Assembly: GCA_046328225.1 (NCBI GenBank)
Contig: JAXLWZ010000009.1
Span: 78,106-142,105 of the forward strand
Direction: 5' to 3'
Source of the DNA: Amarobacillus sp046328225
Lineage (GTDB): Bacteria > Chloroflexota > Dehalococcoidia > Tepidiformales > Tepidiformaceae
DNA: 64,000 nucleotides
Within the stretch, counting starts at the first letter, position 1. The number at the start of each line of letters is the position of its first letter. Made by a program: the position numbers and the translations under genes. The notes under the pieces were generated by a model. It was not told the origin of the DNA. It searched no databases and worked only from the letters and a program-made list of their open reading frames with translations. Below, piece after piece: positions 56,018 through 64,000 of the stretch.

Positions 56018-57327
56018 CCGGCAGCCTTCGCGTCCCGGTCCATGAGGTCGGCCACCTGTTCGCCCAGGCGGAGGGAGTAGTTCTGGCCGCGGTCCTCGGG
56101 GTACACCTGCGTCGTGTTCGCGAGGTAGAGGCCGTTGATCCCCGTGCGCATCGACGGGATCGAGCGCGAGTAGTTCGTCGTGATCACCGGCTGGCCGCCC
56201 GGGTCCTTGAAGAGCCACATCTGCTTCACCCAGGCGCGGTCGAACGCCGGATTGATGGTGCGGATGCCGCTCAGATAGCGCTCGAACACCTCCTCCGCGG
56301 GCAGGTCGAGCAGCGGGTCGCCCGGGGACATGTAGTTCGAGAGGTAGACGATGTGGTTGCCGCCGTACTCCTCGGGGGACATAAAGTTGGTGTGCTCGAT
56401 GCACGCCACGAACGGCAACGGGTCGGCGATGCTGAGCCAGTAGGTGTCGCTCAACTGCCGGTCGAGCGCGAGCACGAGGCAGGTCGCCCACTGGTAGCGC
56501 ACGCGGTCGAGCACGGCGACATAATCCCGGGGCAGCCCCGGCGCGATCTTCTTCGTGATGATGTTCGGCGTGGTGATGAGCACGCGGTCGAATTCGTGCA
56601 GTTCGCCGCCGGCACGGATCCCGCGCACACCGCCATCGCCCGTCACCACTTCCTCCACCGGGCAGTTGAGGTGGATGGTCGCGCCCGCTGCGGCCACGCG
56701 CCGCCCGAGCTCCTCGATGTACTGGCCGAAGCTCCCCTGGAGGTAGCCGAGCTGTTCCTTCATGCCGCCCTTGCCCTTGCGGGAGGCGAAGCGGAGGTAC
56801 ACCTTCCCCCAGAGCCAGGTCATGCCGACGTTGTCCGCCTGGTCGGCGAACTTGCCGCGCAGGAGCGGGCCCCAGACGCCGGCGAACGCCTTCGCGCCCA
56901 CGGCGCGTTCCATCCAGCGGCGCGCGGTGACGCCCTCGTACTTGTTCCAGTCCTTCTGGCGGCGAAGCCAGACCGCCGCCAGACCCAGGCGCACCCGCCC
57001 GATGAGCGAGACCGGCGTGTACTTCAGCAGGTCAAGCGGTGTCACGAAGGGGTAGATCTTGCCGCCGCGGAGCATCGCCGTCTTCGACTCGATCCAGCGC
57101 ATTTTGGGGCCGTAGCCCATCTCTTCGATGTAGCGAATGGCGACCGTGTCGTTCGTGAAGAGGTGGTGGTAGAAGCATTCGAGCTGCTGCCCGCCCGCCT
57201 CGAAGGTGACCACCTGCCCGCCGACATCGGGCCGGCCCTCGAAGATGGTGACGGTGTGGCCGCGCTCCTGGAGCACCTTCGCGGCCGCGAGCCCGAGCAC
57301 GCCGGCGCCGACGATGCCCACCCTCAC
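56014..57327 (-). CDS. NAD(P)/FAD-dependent oxidoreductase (amine oxidase/phytoene desaturase-like)
   Basis: 437 residues. It opens with the FAD fold VGIVGAGVLGLAAAKVLQERG and FEGRPDVGG, followed by a helical substrate domain (GMTWLWGKVYLRF, about 175) and ends in the second FAD contact GLYLANTTQVYPEDRGQNYSL. This is the PPO/phytoene-desaturase/UDP-galactopyranose-mutase-like superfamily. The start is GTG 57327, overlapping the upstream stop (GTGA). It is the last gene of the envelope-glycan operon, so it probably modifies a lipid or sugar carrier. The reaction is unknown. Confidence 0.85.
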   Translation of the reverse strand: MRVGIVGAGVLGLAAAKVLQERGHTVTIFEGRPDVGGQVVTFEAGGQQLECFYHHLFTNDTVAIRYIEEMGYGPKMRWIESKTAMLRGGKIYPFVTPLDLLKYTPVSLIGRVRLGLAAVWLRRQKDWNKYEGVTARRWMERAVGAKAFAGVWGPLLRGKFADQADNVGMTWLWGKVYLRFASRKGKGGMKEQLGYLQGSFGQYIEELGRRVAAAGATIHLNCPVEEVVTGDGGVRGIRAGGELHEFDRVLITTPNIITKKIAPGLPRDYVAVLDRVRYQWATCLVLALDRQLSDTYWLSIADPLPFVACIEHTNFMSPEEYGGNHIVYLSNYMSPGDPLLDLPAEEVFERYLSGIRTINPAFDRAWVKQMWLFKDPGGQPVITTNYSRSIPSMRTGINGLYLANTTQVYPEDRGQNYSLRLGEQVADLMDRDAKAAG

Positions 57328-58328
57328 GGCGCCACCGCCCCTTCTTCCTTGCGGCTCACGCCCGTGATCCGCCGGAACGAGACGCCGAAGCTCCAGAGGA
57401 TGAGCAGCCCGAGGATGGTCGTCGGGATGAGCACGAACGCGTGCGAGACGATGGCGAACGCCCCCGCCGTCGCCTCGGCCACGCCGCCGCCCACGAGCAC
57501 CAGCTTCGCCGCCCATTCGAAGGGTCCGGTGCCGCCGAAGAAGGTCGGGATGATGATGGCCAGGTTCGCCGCCGAGAGCAGCAGCAGGTAGTGCGGGAAG
57601 TCGACATCCATGTGGAAGCCGCGCCCGATGATCGCGTAGGCAGCTCCCTCCACCGTCCACGCCAGCGCGCTCAGGAACGCGACCGCGACGAACGAACGCG
57701 GGTCGTGCACGGAGCGCATGCTGCCGACGAGCGAGTTCGCCATGTCTTCGGCCTTGCTTTCGAAGCGCGCGGGGAGGAAGCGCAGTGCGCGGTGGATGAC
57801 CTTCTTCGCCCGTGCCTCGTTCAAGGTCAGGAGGTAGAAGCCGGCGAGCGCAGCTGTGAAGACGGCCGCCGAGACGACCGCGATGGCCTTCAGCTTGCCG
57901 TCCTCGAAGCCCACCCATGAACCGGCCACGAGCAGCATGAGCACGAGCGCGCAGCCATCGAACAGCCGCTCGACGGCGATGGTGCCGAAGGTGCCCATGC
58001 GCGAGACGTGCTCGCGTTCGCCGAGGATGTAGGCGCGCACGACCTCGCCCGCGCGCGCCGGGAGCAGGTTGTTCGCCATGTAGCCAATGATGGCGTAGGG
58101 AAAGAGCCGCACCGGGCTCATGCGCGCCACCGGCCGCATCAGGATGGACCAGCGCACGCAGCGGATGGAGATGGCGACGAAGAGCACCGCGCCCGCGGGG
58201 ATCAGCCACCAGTACTCCGCCTGCTCGAGCGCATCCGCGAGCTCACGCGGGTGGGTGGCGCGCAGGAACAGGCCGATGAAGACGGCGCTGATCGCGACGC
58301 CAGCCCAGAATCGCAGTGAACGATGCAA
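57324..58328 (-). CDS. flippase-like membrane protein (LPG synthase transmembrane domain family)
   Basis: 334 residues, about 8 helices, of the UPF0104/AglD-C/MprF-N type: NNLLPARAGEVVRAYILGERE (about 92-112, quoted as family landmark), AVERLFDGCALVL, and the FFGGTGPFEWAAKLVLV region. Members translocate lipids or lipid-linked sugars. Its last 4 nt overlap the oxidoreductase gene, and 15 nt separate it from the large glycosyltransferase upstream, so one operon is clear. Confidence 0.88.
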   Translation of the reverse strand: MHRSLRFWAGVAISAVFIGLFLRATHPRELADALEQAEYWWLIPAGAVLFVAISIRCVRWSILMRPVARMSPVRLFPYAIIGYMANNLLPARAGEVVRAYILGEREHVSRMGTFGTIAVERLFDGCALVLMLLVAGSWVGFEDGKLKAIAVVSAAVFTAALAGFYLLTLNEARAKKVIHRALRFLPARFESKAEDMANSLVGSMRSVHDPRSFVAVAFLSALAWTVEGAAYAIIGRGFHMDVDFPHYLLLLSAANLAIIIPTFFGGTGPFEWAAKLVLVGGGVAEATAGAFAIVSHAFVLIPTTILGLLILWSFGVSFRRITGVSRKEEGAVAP

Positions 58329-58343
58329 ACGCGATGCTCCCGG

Positions 58344-61300
58344 TCAGGGGATGGGGAATTGCCGCACGCGGCCGATGCCGCCTTCGACAATCCAGAGCTT
58401 ACCATCCAGCGTCTCGACGATTCCGTACGGCCGGGTCAAGGGGTCACCATCGCCGGTTACAGTTCCCTTCACCGTCCCGGCCGAATCGTAGATGCGAACG
58501 GTATTCAGCGACGGCAGCCCGACGGCGATACGCCCGTCGCGCAAAGCCCGCAGGTACGGCTTGTCATCCACGCCCTTGCCGCCCCAGCCCTCGACCCGGA
58601 ACTCCGAGCGGTAGCTCCCGTCCTGGTTCAGGGCGACGACGCGGCCGTTGAACATGTCGGCCACGTAGAAGGTGCCATCCGCGGCGGCGGTGATGCCCAC
58701 GGGCTCGTCGAACTGCCCCGGGCCCGTCCCGGTGCCGCCGATCGCACGCACGAATTCGCCCTTGAGCGTGTACACGACGATCCGGTCGTGGCCGCCGTCG
58801 GTGACCCACATGTTGCCCTGCCGGTCGAAGGCGACGTCGCGCGGGCCGTACAGGTCGAAATCCCCCGGCTTCACCGCCGGGTCCGGGTTCGGGGCCTTGC
58901 CGAAGGTCACGCCCGTGGGCACGAGTTCGGCAGTGAAGGTGCGAATCCGCCAGCCGAACGTATCGGCGACAACGACCGTGCCGTCCGGCGCGACGGCGAG
59001 GCCCCACGGCTGCGAGCCTTCGTTCGCGTCGCCCGGGTTCACGCGGATGTCGGCCGTGGCGAGGAAGTTGCCGCTGGCATCGAACTTCTGCAGCCGCTTG
59101 CTCGTGCTATCGATGACGTAGAGGTTCCCTTGCGCGTCGCGTTCGATATCGACGGGGGCGCTGAACTGCCCGGGGAGGCGCCCGAAGCCGCCGAACATCG
59201 GCCGGCCCGCGGCATCGACCGTGGGTTTCGGCGCTGAGACGTCACGGAGCACGAGCGAGCGCGTCTTCATGTCCCAATCGACGGGGAAGTACGCGGCCGC
59301 GTTCACCGAGCCGCAGGAGCCGCAGGGCCGCACCGAATCGTGCGGGATGGTGCCCCCGAGGTCGTGGTCGCGAATGTAGTGCAGCCAGGTTCGGGGCCAC
59401 TCCGACAGGCCGAGATTCGAGACGATGTGCTCCCAGGTCCCCGGCTTGAACGGGCCGCAGTCACCCGCCCGGGCCGTGCAGGAGCCGTGGCCCGTGTCCA
59501 TCGCGGCCTTGTAGACCTCGTCGAACCACCAGCGATGGGGATAGGGGACCGCCTTCTGGAACTCAGGGCCGGTCGTGCGCTCGGCCAGCGCGCCGTCGGT
59601 TTTGGGGATGTTCGCCTGGTTCACGAGGAGCACGCGGTAATCGCCGGCGGGCAGTGGCCCCTGCGAGAGGTCGATATAGCCCACGCGGCGGTAGTCGCGC
59701 AGGTACCACGCCCACGGCCACGCGAAGGAGTCCATGGAGTCCACGAGGATGGGCATGTCGTACCCGAGGCCGGTGGCTTCGGCGAGCGCGTCGATCTGCG
59801 TCATCAGCCGCGGGATGTCCGGCGCGCTCTGGGTGTAGATGAGCATGTCTTTGGGCACGTCACCGCGTTCGAATGACGCGCCCACCATCGCCTTGAGCGA
59901 AAAGAACGCGAGCCCGCCCACTACGGCCACGACCGCGAACGCCCCCAGCGCCCGGCGCCCGAACGGCTGCGACGACCAGAACACCACGGCGCCCGCGAAG
60001 AGCACGATGCCCACGCGCGCCAGCGCCGCCAGCGGTCCGCTCCCCGGGAGGTAGGCCGCGAGGACGACACCGCCGGCGCCCACCACGGCCGCGCTCACGA
60101 GCGGGAGGGCCGCCCGCCGTGTGGCCTCGCCGGCGCCGTCGCTGAACGCGGTCCACGCGCGCTGCACCGTCCATGCCGCGAGCACGCACGCCGGGGCGGC
60201 CAGGTGCATGTTCAGCCAGGGCATCTTTTCGCCCGCCCACGAAAGCGACAGCCACGTGCCGCCGAACCACACCCAGAGGAAGCGCGAGAACGCGTTCCCC
60301 CGCCACAGCGACCACCACATCCCGCCGAAACAGATGACGAGCGGCAGGAATTCGTACGCGGGCAGCAGGAGGAAGTAGTAGAACCACGGCTGGTCGCCGC
60401 GAACGACGTCGTGCTGGCTCCACCAGTAGTTCAGGCCGCCCCATGGGCCGGTGCAGAGGCCGTTCGCGTTCGTCCAGAGCGAGGTGAAGAGCGTGAGATA
60501 GAGGAACGCGCAGGTCCCGGCGATGAGCGCCCAGGTACGGGGCCGCCACTGAAGCCCGACGAAGGCGGCACCGCTGATCGTGATCGCGAACAGCCCGCCG
60601 ATCGCCATCGCGTCGCGCCTCGGCATGTCCGCGCGGCACACGAGCCGGCCTTTCTCCACGATCCACGCCTCTTCGAGCACCGGGCCCATGATGCCCGTGA
60701 GGAGCGGCAGCGTGAGCGTCCCCAGCACGATCAGGAGGTCGCCCGAACGCGGGAGCGTGCTCCAGGAGAAGCTCCGCCGAACCCGGGCCGCAAAGGGCCA
60801 GAGCGACACGACCATCCACGCGAACGGCGCCGTGAATGCCACTCCGGCGATGCGCCTGCCGCGCGACGACTGTTCGTTGGCGGCCATCGACTGCGCCGTC
60901 AGCTCCGCCGCGACGAGCAGGTCGAGATACACCAGGAACACCGCCACCACGAGATAGGTCGCCTCCTTGGTCGCCATCGAACCCGTGAAGGCGAGCGCGA
61001 ACATGAACAGCCACCGCTCGCGGCCGTCGGCCATGTAGCGCCAGAGCGCGGCGGCCATCGCGAGGATGAAGAACGCCATGTACACGTCCTCGCGCAGGAA
61101 ACGGCTGTAATAGACCACCGTCGGCGAGAACGTCAGGAAGGCGACCGCCGCGATCGTGCCCACCGGCCCGAGCCATCGCCGCAGAAGCAGCGGCAGCGAC
61201 ACGAGCGCCATCCCGAAGATTGCCGGGGAGAGCCGCGCCGTGTAATCGCTCGCGCCGAAGACCAGGAACACGAGCCCCTGCGCGTGGTAGTACAACGGGC

Positions 61301-61541
61301 CGTGGAACACCGGGTCGTGGCGGTAGTTCCCCTGGATCAGGCCCCACGACCATTGCGCGTGGATGCTCTCGTCGTGGTGCAGGGCCCGGGCCCCGAGATC
61401 CCAGAACCGCAGGCCGAACGCAACCGCGAACAGCGCGACGTAGATCGCCAGCTCCCACGACACGGCGATGCGGGCCGTCAGCAGGCGGTCCAGCAGGGCC
61501 ACCCGGGGCGCGCGGCGAACGGGCATCGAGCGGGCGGTCAT
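58344..61541 (-). CDS. TIGR03663-type membrane glycosyltransferase fused to an NHL beta-propeller
   Basis: 1065 residues. The N-terminal half (about 28-610) is a GT-C/PMT-like enzyme with about 12 helices; the first loop carries ALHHDESIHAQWSWG with the acidic pair Asp57-Glu58 expected for polyprenyl-phosphate sugar transfer. After a periplasm-facing domain (about 620-770), residues about 785-1065 form NHL-type repeats (GQFSAPVDIERDAQGNLYVID, QPWGLAVAPDGTVVVAD, GPRDVAFDRQGNMWVTD). The propeller lies outside the cell in the predicted topology. Likely role: transfer of a lipid-linked sugar to protein or glycan. Overlaps the upstream gene by ATGA. Confidence 0.88.
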   Translation of the reverse strand: MTARSMPVRRAPRVALLDRLLTARIAVSWELAIYVALFAVAFGLRFWDLGARALHHDESIHAQWSWGLIQGNYRHDPVFHGPLYYHAQGLVFLVFGASDYTARLSPAIFGMALVSLPLLLRRWLGPVGTIAAVAFLTFSPTVVYYSRFLREDVYMAFFILAMAAALWRYMADGRERWLFMFALAFTGSMATKEATYLVVAVFLVYLDLLVAAELTAQSMAANEQSSRGRRIAGVAFTAPFAWMVVSLWPFAARVRRSFSWSTLPRSGDLLIVLGTLTLPLLTGIMGPVLEEAWIVEKGRLVCRADMPRRDAMAIGGLFAITISGAAFVGLQWRPRTWALIAGTCAFLYLTLFTSLWTNANGLCTGPWGGLNYWWSQHDVVRGDQPWFYYFLLLPAYEFLPLVICFGGMWWSLWRGNAFSRFLWVWFGGTWLSLSWAGEKMPWLNMHLAAPACVLAAWTVQRAWTAFSDGAGEATRRAALPLVSAAVVGAGGVVLAAYLPGSGPLAALARVGIVLFAGAVVFWSSQPFGRRALGAFAVVAVVGGLAFFSLKAMVGASFERGDVPKDMLIYTQSAPDIPRLMTQIDALAEATGLGYDMPILVDSMDSFAWPWAWYLRDYRRVGYIDLSQGPLPAGDYRVLLVNQANIPKTDGALAERTTGPEFQKAVPYPHRWWFDEVYKAAMDTGHGSCTARAGDCGPFKPGTWEHIVSNLGLSEWPRTWLHYIRDHDLGGTIPHDSVRPCGSCGSVNAAAYFPVDWDMKTRSLVLRDVSAPKPTVDAAGRPMFGGFGRLPGQFSAPVDIERDAQGNLYVIDSTSKRLQKFDASGNFLATADIRVNPGDANEGSQPWGLAVAPDGTVVVADTFGWRIRTFTAELVPTGVTFGKAPNPDPAVKPGDFDLYGPRDVAFDRQGNMWVTDGGHDRIVVYTLKGEFVRAIGGTGTGPGQFDEPVGITAAADGTFYVADMFNGRVVALNQDGSYRSEFRVEGWGGKGVDDKPYLRALRDGRIAVGLPSLNTVRIYDSAGTVKGTVTGDGDPLTRPYGIVETLDGKLWIVEGGIGRVRQFPIP

Positions 61542-63247
61542 TTCGCCGCCCCAACGTACACGGCCGCGGGCACGGACGTGCTCACGGTGGCATTGCGATG
61601 CGTGTACCACTTCACGTAACGAAGGAAGCCGTCCGGCGCCGCGTGGGCTCGCGCGAACGACCATGCGCCGGCCACGGGCACCATCCCCTCCGGCGCGGGC
61701 AGGTCGGAAGGCCAGATAACGACGGCGGCACCGGCGGGCACGCGCGACGCGACGGTGATCTCTCCGGATTCGCGGAAGGGCCACGTGGCGTCGGCTTCGA
61801 GCGAGGGATGGATGACGATGATCCCTTCGCTGGCCTTGGCCCGGGCGAGGGCGAGGTCGCGCAGCTCGCGGGCCTGCGGCGGCGAAACGGGCGACGGGAT
61901 CGGTTCGGCGCCGGCGCTCAGGGCGACGCCGAACGTGCCCGCGAGCACGGGGAACACCGCGATGCCGAGTCCGAGCGCGAATAGCGCAGGTGCCGCCCGG
62001 CGTTCGAGGGCCACGGCCAGCGCCGCGACGCCCGCTCCGCCGAGGAGCAAGCCCACCATCACGCGGTCCTGCGCGCCCCCGACCGCGTCCACCTGCCCCC
62101 AGTGGATGATGATCGCGGTGGCGAAGAGCAGGAACGCTGCCGCGGCCGGGACGAGGTAGCGCGCGAGGCGCCAGTCGGCGCTCCGCATCGCGGCGGCCGC
62201 CTGGACGAGCGCCGGCCCCGCGAGTAGCGCCGCCGGAAGGGTGGTCGCGACCAATGGCGCGGGCGTGTGCTCACCCGCGCTGGAGAGGAGCCAGCTCAGG
62301 GAGAAGGCGAACCAGGCGAGGAGCAGCACCGCGAACGCCGGCACCTCCGCGCCCCTCTGCGCGAAGACTATCAGGGCGATGGCCGCTCCAAACGCGGCCA
62401 CGAGGATCGGCGGCGAATACAGCATCGTGAGCTGGAAAGCGCTTGAACTGGCCCACGCCTCTTCGAAGCTGGCCGCGAAGAGGTCGACCGCGGGAACTCG
62501 CAAACCGTCGAAGCCGAGGCCGAACCGCAGCGAAGCCGCGAGCACCCCGGCGGCCGCGCCGATCGCGAGCGGGGCAAGCTGCGCCGCCGCCGGACGGGTT
62601 CCGCGCGCGAGGGCGAGCGTCGCCCACGCCACCACGAGCGGCAGCGGGATCGGCCCCGCGGTCACGGCGACGAACGACGCCACCGCCACGGCCCCGGGAC
62701 GTGGCGGCCGGTCGCGGCTGACGAGCACCAGGAGCCACAGTGCGACCGGGAGGTCGAAGCCCATGGCGCTCGCGGACGCGCCAAACGCGATGGCCGGCGC
62801 GTCAAGCGCGATCAGCAGCAGCGAGGCGAGTGCGCCGGCCTCGCCGAGCTTCGAGCGCAACATCCACAGGGCGGCCGGGATGCTCGCGCTGGCGAGGAAC
62901 GCCGCGATGCGCGGTCCGGTCTCGGACGCGGAGACATGGAGGATGAGCGTGCTCACCCCCTGGAAGAGGCTCGGCACGAAGCGCCCGTCCGGGTCTCCGA
63001 TGCGCGCCTGCCACGCGCCGCTCAAATGCAGCCATTCCGCCCCGCCCACCGGTGCCTGCCAGATCGGTCCCAATCGAAGCGCCAGGAACACGGCGCCGAG
63101 TACACCCCAGGCCAGGGCGGCGCCGCTGATTTCGCGCGCCGCACGTTTCGGCGCCAGCTCAGGAGATTCGCGCACCATGACGCGCTCTTCCACGTACACG
63201 CCGATGATGCGCTCCTCCACGCGGTCGCCTGCGGGCTCGGTGGTCAT
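61538..63247 (-). CDS. polytopic membrane protein, glycosyltransferase-39-like
   Basis: 569 residues, about 12 hydrophobic helices after an acidic soluble N-terminus (about 40), with an extracytoplasmic C-terminal domain (about 460-569) containing HPSLEADATWPFRESG. The layout matches GT-C membrane transferases, but a first-loop Asp/Glu pair is less clear (GGAEWLHLSGAW), so it may be a divergent or non-catalytic partner of the next gene. ATG 63247 overlaps the stop of the YYY-domain gene by 4 nt. Confidence 0.7.
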   Translation of the reverse strand: MTTEPAGDRVEERIIGVYVEERVMVRESPELAPKRAAREISGAALAWGVLGAVFLALRLGPIWQAPVGGAEWLHLSGAWQARIGDPDGRFVPSLFQGVSTLILHVSASETGPRIAAFLASASIPAALWMLRSKLGEAGALASLLLIALDAPAIAFGASASAMGFDLPVALWLLVLVSRDRPPRPGAVAVASFVAVTAGPIPLPLVVAWATLALARGTRPAAAQLAPLAIGAAAGVLAASLRFGLGFDGLRVPAVDLFAASFEEAWASSSAFQLTMLYSPPILVAAFGAAIALIVFAQRGAEVPAFAVLLLAWFAFSLSWLLSSAGEHTPAPLVATTLPAALLAGPALVQAAAAMRSADWRLARYLVPAAAAFLLFATAIIIHWGQVDAVGGAQDRVMVGLLLGGAGVAALAVALERRAAPALFALGLGIAVFPVLAGTFGVALSAGAEPIPSPVSPPQARELRDLALARAKASEGIIVIHPSLEADATWPFRESGEITVASRVPAGAAVVIWPSDLPAPEGMVPVAGAWSFARAHAAPDGFLRYVKWYTHRNATVSTSVPAAVYVGAAK

Positions 63248-64000
63248 TCCGTGGACACTCGCTTGCTCACCGGCACGCGGTACACGGTGACGGATTCGGT
63301 GCGGAAGACGGGGTCAAGGACATCGCCAAAACGCGGCATGAGCCCGGCGTAGCGGCTGTTTTCGATGCTGCCCACGACCAGGTACTCGGCGCCAGCCTCG
63401 CGCATCGAAGGCACGATCGTCCTCGTGTCGGGCGCGAGGTAGATGCTATCGACCAGGTCCTGCCGGTAGGCGAGGTCACGCGCGGTGGCGTCCGTCTGCC
63501 CGCGCCACTGGACCTCATGGAAGTACCAGCCGATGGGCGTCGGACGGCCCGTGCGCGCGCTGATCCGCGCGGATTCGCTGTAATCGACGCCGGCGTTGGT
63601 GATGACCGGCCGGCCGTCCTGGCCGCGGCCCCAGGTCCGCCCGGTCGCCTCGATGACAACATCCCCCGGCATGGTCTGGCTTCGCACCCACTGCACGAGA
63701 GCGTATTCGCCCGGGTTGCTGCGCGCGACGAAGGCGAGGCCGTCGATCGTCGTTGGCTCGGAAGAGGCCCCGATGCGGTTCGCGGCCGCCGTGACGGGAT
63801 ACACCAGCGCCAGCAAGGCCAGCCCGGCCACCGGCACCGCCGCCCACGCCGCGCCCGCGCGATACCGCCATAGCCGGGCCAGCGTCACCGCCAGCGCGAC
63901 ACCCCCCGCCAGCGAGAGCAACATCCACGCCTGGTAGGTCAGCTTGAACACCGTGTTGAGCCGCGGCTGGCCGCCGAAAAAGACATCGCGAATGAGGAAG
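63244..64000 (-). CDS. DUF2298 (Chlor_Arch_YYY) membrane protein, 5' end outside window
   Basis: The frame is open to the right edge; 251 residues of the C-terminus are seen. RDVFFGGQPRLNTVFKLTYQAWMLLSLAGG is the landmark of the YYY/DUF2298 family (quoted in part: LNTVFKLTYQAW). An extracytoplasmic segment with IEATGRTWGRGQDG and DYSESARISARTGRPTPIGW follows. The family occurs in Chloroflexota and Archaea beside TIGR03663 proteins, exactly as here. It is the first visible gene of the operon running to 56014. GT-C-like transferase activity is suspected for the family. Confidence 0.85.
   Translation of the reverse strand, partial: FLIRDVFFGGQPRLNTVFKLTYQAWMLLSLAGGVALAVTLARLWRYRAGAAWAAVPVAGLALLALVYPVTAAANRIGASSEPTTIDGLAFVARSNPGEYALVQWVRSQTMPGDVVIEATGRTWGRGQDGRPVITNAGVDYSESARISARTGRPTPIGWYFHEVQWRGQTDATARDLAYRQDLVDSIYLAPDTRTIVPSMREAGAEYLVVGSIENSRYAGLMPRFGDVLDPVFRTESVTVYRVPVSKRVSTE

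Overview
The window is GC-rich, gene-dense DNA from a bacterial chromosome, most likely Chloroflexota and probably the Dehalococcoidia or Tepidiformales side. This placement is inferred. It rests on the adjacent Chlor_Arch_YYY and TIGR03663-type membrane glycosyltransferase operon at the right edge, on zinc-ribbon membrane proteins with PTATP linkers, on a decaprenyl-phosphoribose synthase, and on acyl-CoA dehydrogenase and haem A genes that imply an aerobic heterotroph. About 55 protein genes fill the window. I see no rRNA, tRNA, CRISPR array, transposase or phage gene. The largest gap without a gene is about 235 bp (1512-1745).

Layout. 1-5919: partial surface glycosyltransferase (-), secreted subtilisin-like protease (+), MFS exporter (+). 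5935-18692: a signalling block with an alpha/beta hydrolase (-), FHA-GAF-class III cyclase and two-domain PPK2 (+), triple-FHA ABC exporter (-), zinc-ribbon membrane protein (+), PASTA-less Ser/Thr kinase (-), and a zinc-ribbon protein carrying about 30 LAGGGG hexapeptide repeats (+). 18729-27904: polysaccharide and lipid genes (GMC oxidoreductase, APH-like kinase, two glycosyltransferases, alkaline-phosphatase-superfamily enzyme, Gfo/Idh/MocA protein) mixed with an acyl-CoA dehydrogenase and a YgjP-type metalloprotease. 27967-29657: seven-iron ferredoxin, then infC-rpmI-rplT. 29722-32982 (-): tlyA-nadK-recN operon. 33136-38813: decaprenyl-phosphate phosphoribosyltransferase, VOC protein, rarA with three small genes, a histidine phosphatase and an HPRT. 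38895-48816: M16 peptidase, second MFS exporter, DinB protein, lipoprotein serpin, uvrC, a zinc carboxypeptidase-like lipoprotein and a crotonase. 48901-54705 (-): ctaA-ctaB, then a fabD-fabF-fabF-acpP operon. 54873-56017: a compositionally different islet with a solo LuxR-type HTH protein and two small exported proteins, one of them frame-broken. 56014-64000 (-): an operon of five overlapping or tightly packed genes for lipid-linked sugar transfer or envelope assembly.

Two themes recur. First, many genes have no Shine-Dalgarno sequence but carry a TANNNT or GATACT hexamer 6-8 nt before their start codon, which is the geometry of leaderless mRNA. This pattern fixes several start codons. At two loci the leaderless ATG opens a 14- or 20-codon mini-ORF that overlaps the start of the real gene, and in both the mini-ORF ATG is exactly 41 nt upstream of the main ATG. 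Second, four strong hairpins act as terminators, three of them between convergent genes. Nearly all neighbouring co-directional genes inside operons overlap by 4 nt (ATGA, GTGA or TTGA), which suggests heavy use of translational coupling.
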